A stretch of DNA of 64,000 nucleotides from Prochlorococcus sp. AG-449-P16. GTDB lineage: Bacteria > Cyanobacteriota > Cyanobacteriia > PCC-6307 > Cyanobiaceae. Below, one piece after another: positions 56,213 to 64,000 of the stretch. Each line of letters starts with the position of its first letter. Position 1 is the first letter of the stretch. The position numbers and the translations under genes are program-made. Under the pieces are notes generated by a model, which saw only the letters and a list, made by a program, of their open reading frames with translations, was not told where the DNA came from and made no database searches. The stretch is from positions 1-64,000 of the forward strand of contig QCQN01000003.1 in assembly GCA_003212175.1 (NCBI GenBank). The letters are read 5' to 3'.

Positions 56213-57379
56213 TTACTTTTTTTCTCTTATTAACACTATAGGGGTTTTTTCATCGGCATTGCCAGCCGGATTCGACTTTAGAGTTCTTTTGAGTATTTTC
56301 TTTACTGTTTTATTTGAACTAGCTAAGACTTTTACATCTCCAAGATCGTTAACATCGACTACTGCAACATCTATGTTTAGATATTTAGAGACCTCCTTAC
56401 AAAATAAATCAGCATTAAGAGGACCCATAACTATACTTTTGTCGTAAGGTATGACTGTGCCGCTTATATCATCAATGAGAGATGATTCTGAACCAGTCAA
56501 TCTATAAAACATCCCTTTAATACCAACTAATTTAAAGAGGAATCCAACAATTAATGCAAAGGTTATTCTTGTTACTCCAATACTATTTATTAATATTTGC
56601 ATGCCACAAGCTGTTGCGAGACTGCTTGTGGGGTGAAAAAAATAACATAAAGCTTTCGAAAATATACTATATTCTAAATTTTGAGGGGAAATATATCTAT
56701 TTTGCATAATCGCAAGTGGACTCTCACCGATTGTTAGAATATCATTTTTTTCTACAATTCCCTTACTGTATTCAATCACAGTCTTAACTGGGTCATCAAA
56801 GCAACCAAGCAAATCAGTTTTAATAGCGAAAGCGTTATATTTATTATTTATTGGAATTTCAAAAACTTCTTTTGATTTTTGTTTTTGACTATCTAAATTA
56901 ATTAACAAGCAATCCTTCTTTTTTGAAATACCGAAATGTCCATAATTCTCCCAAAATACTTTTAACCATAAATATTTTAATTTTTTTCTAAAGTTGTTAT
57001 TGTTAAATCTATATATGATTCTTACAAATAAATCTGATTTTGACTTGATTATTGTTGTCGGCCAATAATTATTTAAATTCTTTTCTTTATTTTTATCATA
57101 TATATAAACTTCTTCTTGATAATTAACATTTTGGCAATATTCATTTGCTTTACTTTTAAAAAAATCTAATTCAAAATTTATATTAGATATCATTGTCTCT
57201 TTAGTTTTACTTTTATTAGTTATTTTTAAATCAATTATTAATTCGTTCAAACCATCTTTTTTTTTGATTTTGTAATTTATAGGTATCAGAACTAATTTTG
57301 ATTTGGGCGAGTTTTTTATATATAAATCTGAAATAATTAAAAAAATTAAAAGAACTAAGAGGATATTTATTAATATCAT
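56213..57379 (-). CDS. CofE-like (F420-0:gamma-glutamyl ligase family) membrane protein
   Basis: An N-terminal membrane helix (about 3-20) is followed by a soluble region of about 150 residues and then a COG1478-like domain: A-I-K-T-D-L-L-G, V-I-E-Y-S-K-G-I-V-E-K-N-D-I-L-T-I-G-E-S, D-D-I-S-G-T-V-I-P and P-A-G-N-A-D-E. In true CofE the corresponding loop reads like Q-K-I-V-S-K; here it is different. Two extra hydrophobic segments (about 240-295) may re-enter the membrane. Its substrate is unknown and an F420 role is doubtful. Confidence 0.72.
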   Translation of the reverse strand: MILINILLVLLIFLIISDLYIKNSPKSKLVLIPINYKIKKKDGLNELIIDLKITNKSKTKETMISNINFELDFFKSKANEYCQNVNYQEEVYIYDKNKEKNLNNYWPTTIIKSKSDLFVRIIYRFNNNNFRKKLKYLWLKVFWENYGHFGISKKKDCLLINLDSQKQKSKEVFEIPINNKYNAFAIKTDLLGCFDDPVKTVIEYSKGIVEKNDILTIGESPLAIMQNRYISPQNLEYSIFSKALCYFFHPTSSLATACGMQILINSIGVTRITFALIVGFLFKLVGIKGMFYRLTGSESSLIDDISGTVIPYDKSIVMGPLNADLFCKEVSKYLNIDVAVVDVNDLGDVKVLASSNKTVKKILKRTLKSNPAGNADEKTPIVLIREKK

Positions 57380-57391
57380 TTTATTTAATAG

Positions 57392-57940
57392 TTAGTTTTT
57401 GTTTTTATCTTTTCTTTCAGAAATTATACTGTTGTATTCATTAAAACTCTCGACAGAAAATTGTGTATCTTTTATGTCAATGCCTTTTAGTTCTCCTATA
57501 ACTTTGTTTAATTCATCGATATTAATCATCCCATTTTGATCATATTTAACTTCTCCATCACTGTTAATAACAATGGTTTGTGGAATTAATCCATTCCAAT
57601 AATAATTAGGTTCACTTGGTCGATCAGACTTTTCTTTATCCTGTAATTCATCTGTAGTTAGAGCGATAATATCTATATTATTTCTCCATATCAAATCTAA
57701 TCCAGATATTATCGGAGCCATAGCTTTACTATCAGAACTGTCATCAAGATAAAAAAATAAAACAGCGACTCTTTTATTTTTTAATGATTCTTGAAGAGTT
57801 GTCTGAGGTGGAACTATTGCACCATTCCCTGCATATATAGGAAAGATGTTGCCATCGTAACTATTAGTATCTCTAGAGGCATTCGCTTTATATGGACTTA
57901 AGAAAATTAATGCTATAAGGATCCATTGAATTATTTTCAT
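57392..57940 (-). CDS. Thioredoxin-fold protein with signal peptide, no CxxC
   Basis: A signal peptide of about 21 residues ends in K-A-N-A-S. The mature part has the thioredoxin-like order V-A-V-L-F-F-Y-L-D-D, helix, I-D-I-I-A-L-T-T-D, then I-P-Q-T-I-V-I-N-S-D-G-E-V with the cis-Pro. There is no C-x-x-C: the expected site reads D-D-S-S-D-S-K. It is likely exported to the lumen or periplasm and acts as a chaperone or binding protein rather than a redox enzyme. It lies between the DUF3685 and CofE-like genes, 12-14 bases from each. Confidence 0.78.
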   Translation of the reverse strand: MKIIQWILIALIFLSPYKANASRDTNSYDGNIFPIYAGNGAIVPPQTTLQESLKNKRVAVLFFYLDDSSDSKAMAPIISGLDLIWRNNIDIIALTTDELQDKEKSDRPSEPNYYWNGLIPQTIVINSDGEVKYDQNGMINIDELNKVIGELKGIDIKDTQFSVESFNEYNSIISERKDKNKN

Positions 57941-57954
57941 TAAAGTCTAAAAAC

Positions 57955-59610
57955 TTACTTGGAACTTGATCTTCCTAATCCTTGTAGGATTCCTTTTCCC
58001 ACTAAACCGATAGCTTTACCAACGACTTTTGTAAGGAAAGTGACGAAAAGATTACCGATATATTTTACCGCAAATTCTAACTGTGGTGCTAGGGCATCTC
58101 TTATCTCAACTAACAATGTAACTTGCTTTTGTAGCCATTCTAGATTCTCTAATTCATTCTCCCTGTTTTCATTTTTAAAGTAACGAGTAAATTTTTTATC
58201 GATAATATCAATATATTCTCTTTTACTCTCATATAAGTAGATAGGCATATAAATATTGTCATGCCAACGATTGTAGTTATTAATATTATTTCTAAACCTT
58301 TCAAAATTTCTTGTTGATTGTAATTCGGGATTTATAAGTATAGTTCTTAATTCAGGCCAAGAAGAACAAATATTAAAGATTTCAGAAGCTAATAAATTAC
58401 AGTTCCTTATTGTCCAATTAGAAATAATATTTTCAAGAATTAAAAAAGATTCTGTTTCATATAGAGGTAGTAATTTCCCATCATAGTCAAGAGCTTCATT
58501 TTTAATAATTGGGTCGATAAACATTATTGATTCATGAGATTCTTTATCTATTTCTTCACAACTCACTTCGCTATAAATAAAATCATTTATTGAAACAGAT
58601 TCGCTTCCTTTTTTTAATCTAAAATAGCTGTCTGTAATATTTGAGATTGTATTAACTTTAAGTTCTTTTATAAGAGAATTTAAATCATCTTTAAAATCTT
58701 TTTCTTTATAGTTTTCCTTAATATTTTTTACTAAATTATCTAACTCATCTAACATTTTGCATATGAGGCGTGAGATGAATTCTTTCTTTATCCCAGAGAG
58801 AATTATAGATGAATTATTAAACTCAACATCTAATTGTATTGAGCTATATCTTTTTTTTAGTCTATCTAAAATTAAGTTCCATATTTCTATTGAATCTTTA
58901 TTATTTATAAAAATTGTATTATTTTCTTCAAGATTAAATTTATTTTCGGTATAAACGGCTTCCGTATAAAGTTCTAGTGAATTACCCCATAAGAAAATAA
59001 GAAAGGATTTAGCAGTAATAAGTTCTCTTAATCTTCCTTTTAAAATAAATTTATAAAACTCTGGAGTCGAATCAGAGTTGACATATTTGAATATGTAATT
59101 AATCTCAGTGTCTATTTGTTTTAGACCTGAAGTTAGTATTTTTTGACTAAAAGAAAGAGGTTTATCTTTGTTAAATTGAACCTTAGCAGTATTTTCAATA
59201 TCAAATACCCTCCCTCCATTTAAAATGGTATCAATAGATTCAAGAACTTTTTCCGCACTAGGATTTAAAAGAAAACCTTCAGAATTTAAAGATGGAGTAT
59301 TTTTCCTTTCATAAGCAATTTCACCAGAGAGTATTAATAAAAACTTTGACTCATCCCATCTTTCTCTTAACTTTAGTAATTCTAACCTTATAAGATCTTC
59401 TGATTTAAAATTAAGAACATTCCATATAACTAAATCAGGAATTATATCACCTATTCCATTATTAAAATAAATTTCTAAATTTTTGTCTAGCGATGTTAAC
59501 TTAAGTGATAAAGATTCTGCAATTAAGCTTGGAGCAATAATTAATATTGATTTTTTTGAAATTAATTCCAAGACTAAATTTCTTATCTCTTTTACAAAAT
59601 TAACTAACAA
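57955..59610 (-). CDS. DUF3685 (Ycf55-like) protein
   Basis: The 551-residue product has a receiver-like N-terminal part (about 1-130, with I-L-I-I-A-P-S and V-I-W-N), a long helical DUF3685 region related to plastid Ycf55, and a C-terminal Gly-rich, hydrophobic-amphipathic tail (L-F-V-T-F-L-T-K-V-V-G-K-A-I-G). The function of Ycf55 is not known. The N-terminal part lacks a clear phospho-acceptor triad, so signalling by phosphorylation is not supported. It is the first gene of the four-gene block ahead of ruvX. Confidence 0.82.
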   Translation of the reverse strand: MLVNFVKEIRNLVLELISKKSILIIAPSLIAESLSLKLTSLDKNLEIYFNNGIGDIIPDLVIWNVLNFKSEDLIRLELLKLRERWDESKFLLILSGEIAYERKNTPSLNSEGFLLNPSAEKVLESIDTILNGGRVFDIENTAKVQFNKDKPLSFSQKILTSGLKQIDTEINYIFKYVNSDSTPEFYKFILKGRLRELITAKSFLIFLWGNSLELYTEAVYTENKFNLEENNTIFINNKDSIEIWNLILDRLKKRYSSIQLDVEFNNSSIILSGIKKEFISRLICKMLDELDNLVKNIKENYKEKDFKDDLNSLIKELKVNTISNITDSYFRLKKGSESVSINDFIYSEVSCEEIDKESHESIMFIDPIIKNEALDYDGKLLPLYETESFLILENIISNWTIRNCNLLASEIFNICSSWPELRTILINPELQSTRNFERFRNNINNYNRWHDNIYMPIYLYESKREYIDIIDKKFTRYFKNENRENELENLEWLQKQVTLLVEIRDALAPQLEFAVKYIGNLFVTFLTKVVGKAIGLVGKGILQGLGRSSSK

Positions 59611-59650
59611 TCACTGCAAATACCAGCCTTAAATTGATTTCTATTCTCTT

Positions 59651-60418
59651 TTAAGCGTAGTAATCGTTTTTAAAGTCAAAGTCAGTTAGTCTTTCTGATG
59701 ACAATATATTATTAGCTTCGCTTATTTTAAATTTATTTTCGTATAACGCCTTACCTACAATTACACCAAAGAGTCCAGAATCCTCGAATTTTACTAAAGA
59801 TAATAAATCAGAAATGGAACCAACACCTCCTGAGGCTATCACTGGAATATCTGTAATATCAAGAATACTTTTTATGAATTCTTCATTAGTTCCTTCTAAT
59901 GTCCCATCTGTATTTATATCTGTAACAATAAAATTTGCGATTTTATATGAAGAGAACTCCTTTACTAAATCTGTTGCTAAAATATTAGAATGCTCTAACC
60001 ACCCCCTTGTACTAACTTTTCCGTTTTTTGCATCTATACCAACAATTATCTTTCCTGGAAATTTATTTGATATATCTTTAACTAATTCTTTATTTTCTAT
60101 CGCAGAGGTTCCCATGATAACCTTCTCGATACCATAAGAAAATAATTGTTCTATCCTTTCTTGAGATCTTATCCCACCTCCTATTTGAATAGGGATGTTA
60201 ACTGTTTTTGCAATCTCTTTTATTGTTATATCGTTCGTGGGATATCCAGTTTTTGCAGCGTCCAAATCAACAATATGAATATATTTTGCTCCTTCGCTTT
60301 CCCAAAATTTAGCCTGCTCATGAGGTTTTTTTGTGAAGTCTTTTCTTTTATTAAAGTCGCCCTTAAAAAGCCTTACACACTTACCATTCATTAAATCAAT
60401 AGCTGGTATTAGTTCCAT
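59651..60418 (-). CDS. hisA: ProFAR isomerase (HisA)
   Basis: The fourth step of histidine synthesis, an Amadori rearrangement. The TIM barrel has I-P-A-I-D-L-M-N-G-K-C-V-R-L with the catalytic Asp, Y-I-H-I-V-D-L-D-A-A-K-T-G, I-G-G-G-I-R and D-I-N-T-D-G-T in the second half with the second Asp. 255 residues are normal. It diverges from the CSP41-like gene. No other his genes are adjacent. Confidence 0.97.
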   Translation of the reverse strand: MELIPAIDLMNGKCVRLFKGDFNKRKDFTKKPHEQAKFWESEGAKYIHIVDLDAAKTGYPTNDITIKEIAKTVNIPIQIGGGIRSQERIEQLFSYGIEKVIMGTSAIENKELVKDISNKFPGKIIVGIDAKNGKVSTRGWLEHSNILATDLVKEFSSYKIANFIVTDINTDGTLEGTNEEFIKSILDITDIPVIASGGVGSISDLLSLVKFEDSGLFGVIVGKALYENKFKISEANNILSSERLTDFDFKNDYYA

Positions 60419-60510
60419 AGAATCATCCTTTTCATAAATTACTTCTTAGTAGTACTATTCAGTATGTAATTCTATTTAAGATTACTACTTAAGTTAAGTC
60501 TTTTTTGAAT

Positions 60511-61431
60511 ATGAAAATTCTTGTAATGGGTGGCACTAGATTTGTTGGCAAATCTTTGGTTGGCAAGTTATTAAGCCAAAATCATGATATTGATATTTTT
60601 ACGAGAGGTAATAAGAATAATCCTGAAAAAACAAATTTAATTAAGGGTGATAGAAATAGTGCAGAAGATATCATCAAACTAAGAAATAAAAAGTATGATG
60701 TTGTTTATGATATTTCTGGACGAGAGTTAGAACAAACTAAACTTCTTCTAGGAAATTTAGACAATTCTTTCCTGAGATATATATATGTTAGCTCTGCAGG
60801 TGTTTATAAAGATAATTTCGAAATACCCTTATCCGAAATTGATCCAATTGATCCAAATAGTCGGCACAAAGGAAAGTTTGAGACAGAAAATTGGTTGATA
60901 AACCAAAAAATTCCCTTTACAAGTTTTAGACCTACTTATATTTATGGACCAGGAAATTATAATAAAATTGAAAATTGGTTTTTTGAAAGGTTATTTACTA
61001 AAAAATCTATACCAATCCCTGGCGACGGGGCTTTAATTACTCAGCTAGGTCATGTTTCGGATCTAACTGATGTGATGATAAGGTGCATGAATTTTGAAAA
61101 TTCTAAAAATAATATTTACAACTGTTCAGGTGAAAAAGGAGTTACAATTAAAGGATTAATCTATTTATGTGCAAAAGTTCTTGGATTAGACAAAAATGAG
61201 ATTTCTCTAAGAACATTTGATTATCAAAAATTAGATCCTAAATCTCGAAAGGGATTTCCAATTAGATTAAATCATTATCAGACTGATATCTCTAAGATTA
61301 AAAGTGACTTAGAGTGGGCGCCAACTTTTGATTTACTTAATGGTTTAAAAGACAGCTATTTGAAAGATTTTAATAATAAAAAGAGTGACGGTTTTGATGA
61401 AAATTCAGATCAGATTCTTTTTAATTCTTAA
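60511..61431 (+). CDS. NAD-dependent epimerase-like protein, CSP41-related
   Basis: The product begins K-I-L-V-M-G-G-T-R-F-V-G, a G-G-x-x-F-x-G nucleotide-binding turn, and continues S-S-A-G-V-Y and F-R-P-T-Y-I-Y-G-P-G-N-Y. The overall sequence follows the chloroplast CSP41 proteins, atypical SDRs that bind and cleave stem-loop RNA and associate with plastid ribosomes. It may bind RNA rather than epimerise sugars. The ATG at 60511 is preferred to TTG at 60505. Its 3' end overlaps pgsA by 27 bases in convergent orientation. Confidence 0.85.
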   Translation: MKILVMGGTRFVGKSLVGKLLSQNHDIDIFTRGNKNNPEKTNLIKGDRNSAEDIIKLRNKKYDVVYDISGRELEQTKLLLGNLDNSFLRYIYVSSAGVYKDNFEIPLSEIDPIDPNSRHKGKFETENWLINQKIPFTSFRPTYIYGPGNYNKIENWFFERLFTKKSIPIPGDGALITQLGHVSDLTDVMIRCMNFENSKNNIYNCSGEKGVTIKGLIYLCAKVLGLDKNEISLRTFDYQKLDPKSRKGFPIRLNHYQTDISKIKSDLEWAPTFDLLNGLKDSYLKDFNNKKSDGFDENSDQILFNS

Positions 61432-61944
61432 ATAGCCTAATAAAGTTAAAAAAGTCATGATGAATCCTATCCAATAGAATATTAAACCTAAATTCTTAAA
61501 TAAATTTATTTTGAATGGTGAAAAGAAGGTAACTAATGAAATAAAAAAGAAAAATGTTTTAAATTTGCCTAATTGAGATGCAGGTAAACCGTCTTTTGTA
61601 ACGTTCCTCAGGCTAGATATTATTAATTCTCTAAACAAAATTAATGTCAAAGACCAGAAAGGTATTAGATTATTTTTACAAAGGAAAACTAATGGAATTA
61701 AATAGAATACTTTATCGCTTAAGGGATCAAGGATGGCTCCTAATCTGGTTTTAAGATTAAATTTCCTTGCAATTAATCCGTCAAAATAATCTGTTAAGCC
61801 ACCAATAATAATCAAAATAAAAACATAAAAAGGTCTATTTATTTCTAAAAAAAAGATTAGAGGAAATACAAGGAAAATTCGAGATATCGATAATAAGTTA
61901 GGAATATTTAATGCCAAATTTTGAAGGTTTTTTCTAATTAACAA
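61405..61944 (-). CDS. pgsA: CDP-diacylglycerol-glycerol-3-phosphate 3-phosphatidyltransferase
   Basis: PgsA makes phosphatidylglycerol phosphate, the precursor of PG that photosystem II needs. The CDP-alcohol phosphotransferase motif D-Y-F-D-G-L-I-A-R-K-F-x-x-x-T-R-L-G-A-I-L-D-P-L-S-D-K is complete, with both catalytic Asp. Four to five membrane helices fit the 179-residue length. It is convergent with the CSP41-like gene. The YqeG-type phosphatase gene at 53.6 kb could provide the next step. Confidence 0.94.
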   Translation of the reverse strand: MLIRKNLQNLALNIPNLLSISRIFLVFPLIFFLEINRPFYVFILIIIGGLTDYFDGLIARKFNLKTRLGAILDPLSDKVFYLIPLVFLCKNNLIPFWSLTLILFRELIISSLRNVTKDGLPASQLGKFKTFFFFISLVTFFSPFKINLFKNLGLIFYWIGFIMTFLTLLGYLRIKKNLI

Positions 61945-62132
61945 ATTAATTACTCTATAACCAAAAATATATTACACTCTCAACTAGCTTAAATTTTCAG
62001 TAAATATATCTTAATTGCTTTATATGATGGATTTTTAAATTGAAATTAAAAAAGAATCCTTAAAGATTATAAACCCAACTTCTCTTTATGATTGATGATG
62101 TTTTATATTACAAAATTATTACTTATTATCTA

Positions 62133-62744
62133 ATGCAGCCTCATAGCATAAAGCTATCTCCAGAATCTGATTTGATAAATTCAATTAAAGAATATTCTTT
62201 ATCGAATAATTTATATGGCTATGTTTCTGGAGTGGTTGGTAATCTTAGAACAGTTTGTATTCAATGCCCAGGGAAGCAAGAGATAAATAAATTCGAAGGA
62301 AACCTAGAGATAGTATCTCTTAATGGTCATTTTAATAAAGGGGATGTACATCTTCATTTGAGTTTTGCGGATGAGGGATGTAATGTCTTTGGGGGGCATC
62401 TTGAGGAGGGATGTATTGTAAAAAAAGGTACTGACATATTATTAATTTCTTTTGAACAAAAAATTATCAATATCTCAAATAATGATTTAATTACAAATGA
62501 ATCACGTGTGAAAGTTTATATTCTAAGAGATTGCCCTTGGTCGAAAAGAGCAATTAGGTTGCTTAATTCTTTATCTATCCCTATTGAAGTTACTTTAATA
62601 GAAAATGATGAGAGCTTTCACAAAATAATGTCTAAAAGTAGGCATAATACTTTCCCTCAAATATTTTTGGATAATAAATTTTTTGGAGGATTTGATGAAC
62701 TCTCAGAACAAGCAAAATTTGATGAATTAAGGTCATTTAAGTAA
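62133..62744 (+). CDS. PCC (DUF296) domain fused to a glutaredoxin-like domain
   Basis: An ATG at 62133 is preferred to one at 62088 because the PCC domain starts there. Residues 1-115 form a PCC/DUF296 domain (G-Y-V-S-G-V-V-G-N-L-R-T, G-H-F-N-K-G-D-V-H-L-H-L-S-F-A-D, V-F-G-G-H-L-E-E-G-C), known from plant AT-hook proteins and stand-alone bacterial trimers. Residues 125-203 are a glutaredoxin fold with C-P-W-S at 134-137, T-F-P-Q-I-F and G-G-F-D-E-L. The single-Cys C-P-x-S form resembles monothiol glutaredoxins. The combined function is unknown. Confidence 0.85.
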   Translation: MQPHSIKLSPESDLINSIKEYSLSNNLYGYVSGVVGNLRTVCIQCPGKQEINKFEGNLEIVSLNGHFNKGDVHLHLSFADEGCNVFGGHLEEGCIVKKGTDILLISFEQKIINISNNDLITNESRVKVYILRDCPWSKRAIRLLNSLSIPIEVTLIENDESFHKIMSKSRHNTFPQIFLDNKFFGGFDELSEQAKFDELRSFK

Positions 62745-62753
62745 TCCTGATTA

Positions 62754-62942
62754 TTAACTAACACGATTAGTCAGCTTTTCGGACATTAATTCCTCCTCTA
62801 ACTGCTTTATTAATCTTGAGACAAGATTTTGAAATTCTGGTTGACAACCTTTAAATGCAGCTTTATGCCTTATTGGTTCATTTCTTGTTCTTAAGTCTGT
62901 AAGCATAAGTTGTAAAGCGTCAATTTTTGGGTTTATTTTCAT
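62754..62942 (-). CDS. Small hypothetical protein (62 aa)
   Basis: A 62-residue soluble, basic, helix-rich protein with a single cysteine near residue 33 in K-A-A-F-K-G-C-Q-P-E-F. I recall homologues in marine picocyanobacteria, but no function. It is convergent with the PCC-glutaredoxin gene (9 bases between stops) and lies 25 bases downstream of the SDR gene on its own strand. Confidence 0.6.
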   Translation of the reverse strand: MKINPKIDALQLMLTDLRTRNEPIRHKAAFKGCQPEFQNLVSRLIKQLEEELMSEKLTNRVS

Positions 62943-62967
62943 AGTTTTATTTTTATATTTACATCTT

Positions 62968-63627
62968 TTAAATCATTTGCATAGCTTTTTTAAAAGAAAT
63001 TTTTTTATTATCCTTTGAACTTGTAACTTCTATAATTTTATTTATTGATTCTTTGTTTTTTAAAGAGTCAATACAACATCTCGCAACTAATCTTCTTGGT
63101 ATTGATCCATTAATCTGAGTATCTTCTTTTGAATAATTTATATTTTCTAATTTGATATCTTCAACTTCCTTTAATCCTCCGGGTCTAATGATAGTCCATT
63201 CGAAATTTGATTTTCGTAATAAATTTTCGCCTATTTTTTTCCAAATTAAAATTAAACCAAAAAAATTTAAAGGGTGAAATAATCTACCAGTGCAGAGAGA
63301 ACTAACTAAAATAACTCTCTTGATACCAACTCTTTTGCAACTCTCTAGTTGCTTTTGTACCCCTAATGCATCAACTTTTGCTGGACCAGTTAAATCCAAA
63401 GATGCTCTCGCACCAGTAGCAATTACCAAAGCATCAATGTCATTCAAAGCTTTATCTAGTTCCTTTTTTTTGTACAATGAAACTCTAAATGTTTCCAAAT
63501 TCTTTAACTCATCTGAAACTTTTGAGTTGTTTCTAATAATTTGCCTCACTTTAAATCCTTTTTTAACTGCCTCCTCAGCAATTCTGTAACCTGTTTTCCC
63601 TGATGCACCAGTAATTGCTATCTTCAT
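62968..63627 (-). CDS. Atypical SDR / NAD(P)-binding protein
   Basis: The N-terminus A-I-T-G-A-S-G-K-T-G-Y-R-I-A is a G-x-x-G-x-x-G nucleotide-binding motif, followed by A-L-V-I-A-T-G-A-R and V-I-L-V-S-S-L. The family includes NmrA/Ycf39-like proteins, many of which are sensors or chaperones with weak or no enzyme activity; the catalytic Tyr-x3-Lys is not visible. 219 residues is short. Its substrate is unknown; Ycf39 relatives help insert pigments into photosystem II. Confidence 0.85.
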   Translation of the reverse strand: MKIAITGASGKTGYRIAEEAVKKGFKVRQIIRNNSKVSDELKNLETFRVSLYKKKELDKALNDIDALVIATGARASLDLTGPAKVDALGVQKQLESCKRVGIKRVILVSSLCTGRLFHPLNFFGLILIWKKIGENLLRKSNFEWTIIRPGGLKEVEDIKLENINYSKEDTQINGSIPRRLVARCCIDSLKNKESINKIIEVTSSKDNKKISFKKAMQMI

Positions 63628-63663
63628 GATTAAAAAAGCTAATTTTATTATTATATTAATTTC

Positions 63664-64000
63664 TTAGGGTTTTTTACATATAATTTTATTTTTTCTTTTG
63701 GGATAAAGAGTACGACATAAATAGCATTTGGTTCCATCACAGCCTCTTGCTGTGCAATATTCTCTGCCATAAAAAATTATTTGTAAATGTAAGGTATTCC
63801 ATTCATTTATAGGAAATATTTTTTTTAGGTCTTTTTCTGTTTGAATAACACTATCTCCATTTGATAAGCCCCATCTTTGTGAGAGCCTGTGTATATGAGT
63901 ATCAACCGGGAATGAGGGGATTTTAAAAACTTGCGACATTACAACAGATGCAGTTTTATGGCCTACACCAGGGAGAGATTCAAGGTCCTCAAAAGTACAA
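63664..64000 (-). CDS. nth: Endonuclease III, C-terminal part (runs off the right edge)
   Basis: The frame is open to position 64000 and includes the helix-hairpin-helix L-P-G-V-G-H-K-T-A and the catalytic Asp in V-D-T-H-I-H-R. Nth excises oxidised pyrimidines and nicks the DNA. The C-terminal iron-sulfur region has cysteines spaced C-x4-C-x4-C-x2-C instead of the standard C-x6-C-x2-C-x5-C, so the cluster may be altered or use a later Cys. The 5' end and the start codon lie outside the window. Confidence 0.9.
   Translation of the reverse strand, partial: CTFEDLESLPGVGHKTASVVMSQVFKIPSFPVDTHIHRLSQRWGLSNGDSVIQTEKDLKKIFPINEWNTLHLQIIFYGREYCTARGCDGTKCYLCRTLYPKRKNKIICKKP

Noticed and set aside
60440..60475. 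Possible NtcA-like site GTA-N8-TAT between hisA and the CSP41-like gene
   Set aside because: The second half-site is TAT rather than TAC and no aligned -10 is convincing.
62088..62132. Longer start for the PCC-glutaredoxin gene
   Set aside because: The added 15 residues are hydrophobic and unlike PCC domain starts; the ATG at 62133 is directly before the domain.
1..64000. CRISPR arrays, insertion sequences, prophage, tRNA or rRNA
   Set aside because: I looked for repeated spacers, transposase motifs, integrase genes, inverted terminal repeats and tRNA-like cloverleafs by eye and found none I could support.

Overview
This window looks like chromosomal DNA of a marine picocyanobacterium, most probably a high-light-adapted Prochlorococcus. 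The sequence is very AT-rich, the genes are short and tightly packed, and intergenic gaps are almost always under 200 bases. The gene set includes petN, thf1/psb29, two M16 peptidases, pcyA, chlP, ccsA, glpX-type bisphosphatase, a proteobacterial-type phosphoribulokinase, side-by-side class I and class II fructose-bisphosphate aldolases, sipA and DUF3685/Ycf55. The species assignment is inference from gene content and protein resemblance; no rRNA is present. I found no tRNA, rRNA, insertion sequence, prophage or CRISPR array.

Layout. Positions 1-3.4 kb hold about a dozen very small genes, mostly of unknown function, including at least two members of one small helical family. From 3.5 to 9.7 kb lies a photosynthesis and protein-quality block: petN with a tiny membrane companion, thf1, clpP, ftsH, sipA and a heterodimeric M16 peptidase pair. 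From 9.8 to 13.5 kb are pcyA and a devBCA-type exporter. From 13.5 to 19.6 kb are a glycosyltransferase, rpsB-tsf behind a convincing pseudoknot leader, an unknown protein and recG. From 19.6 to 31.8 kb come a VanX-like dipeptidase, sulfite reductase, glyS, chlP, a VanY-like peptidase, typA, an lptA-lptB pair, ccsA and rpe.

From 32 to 38.9 kb is a run of central-metabolism genes on the plus strand: glpX, hemA, glgC, gnd, pgl and a CIA30-domain gene. From 38.9 to 46.8 kb are ilvD, a degenerate uracil-phosphoribosyltransferase-like gene, a pentapeptide protein, a COG0523 metal GTPase, purS-purQ and the two aldolases, with a clear bidirectional terminator between purQ and fbaA. From 46.9 to 60.4 kb almost everything is on the minus strand: oxidoreductase, accD, prk, leuB, lpxD, proB, HAD phosphatase, DUF3727, ruvX, then four poorly understood genes (acetyltransferase-like, CofE-like, thioredoxin-fold, DUF3685) and hisA. 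The last 4 kb hold a CSP41-like epimerase, pgsA, a PCC-glutaredoxin fusion, an atypical SDR and the 3' part of nth.

Several genes together serve Calvin-cycle and pentose-phosphate flux (rpe, glpX, fbaA, class I aldolase, prk, gnd, pgl, glgC), and others serve photosystem and cytochrome b6f biogenesis (petN, ccsA, thf1, ftsH, chlP, hemA). The items most worth a second look are the rpsB leader pseudoknot (14532-14592), the PCC-glutaredoxin fusion, the CofE-like membrane protein in a line without an obvious F420 need, the UPRT-like protein without its PRPP loop, the adjacent class I and class II aldolases, and the family of tiny proteins at the left end.
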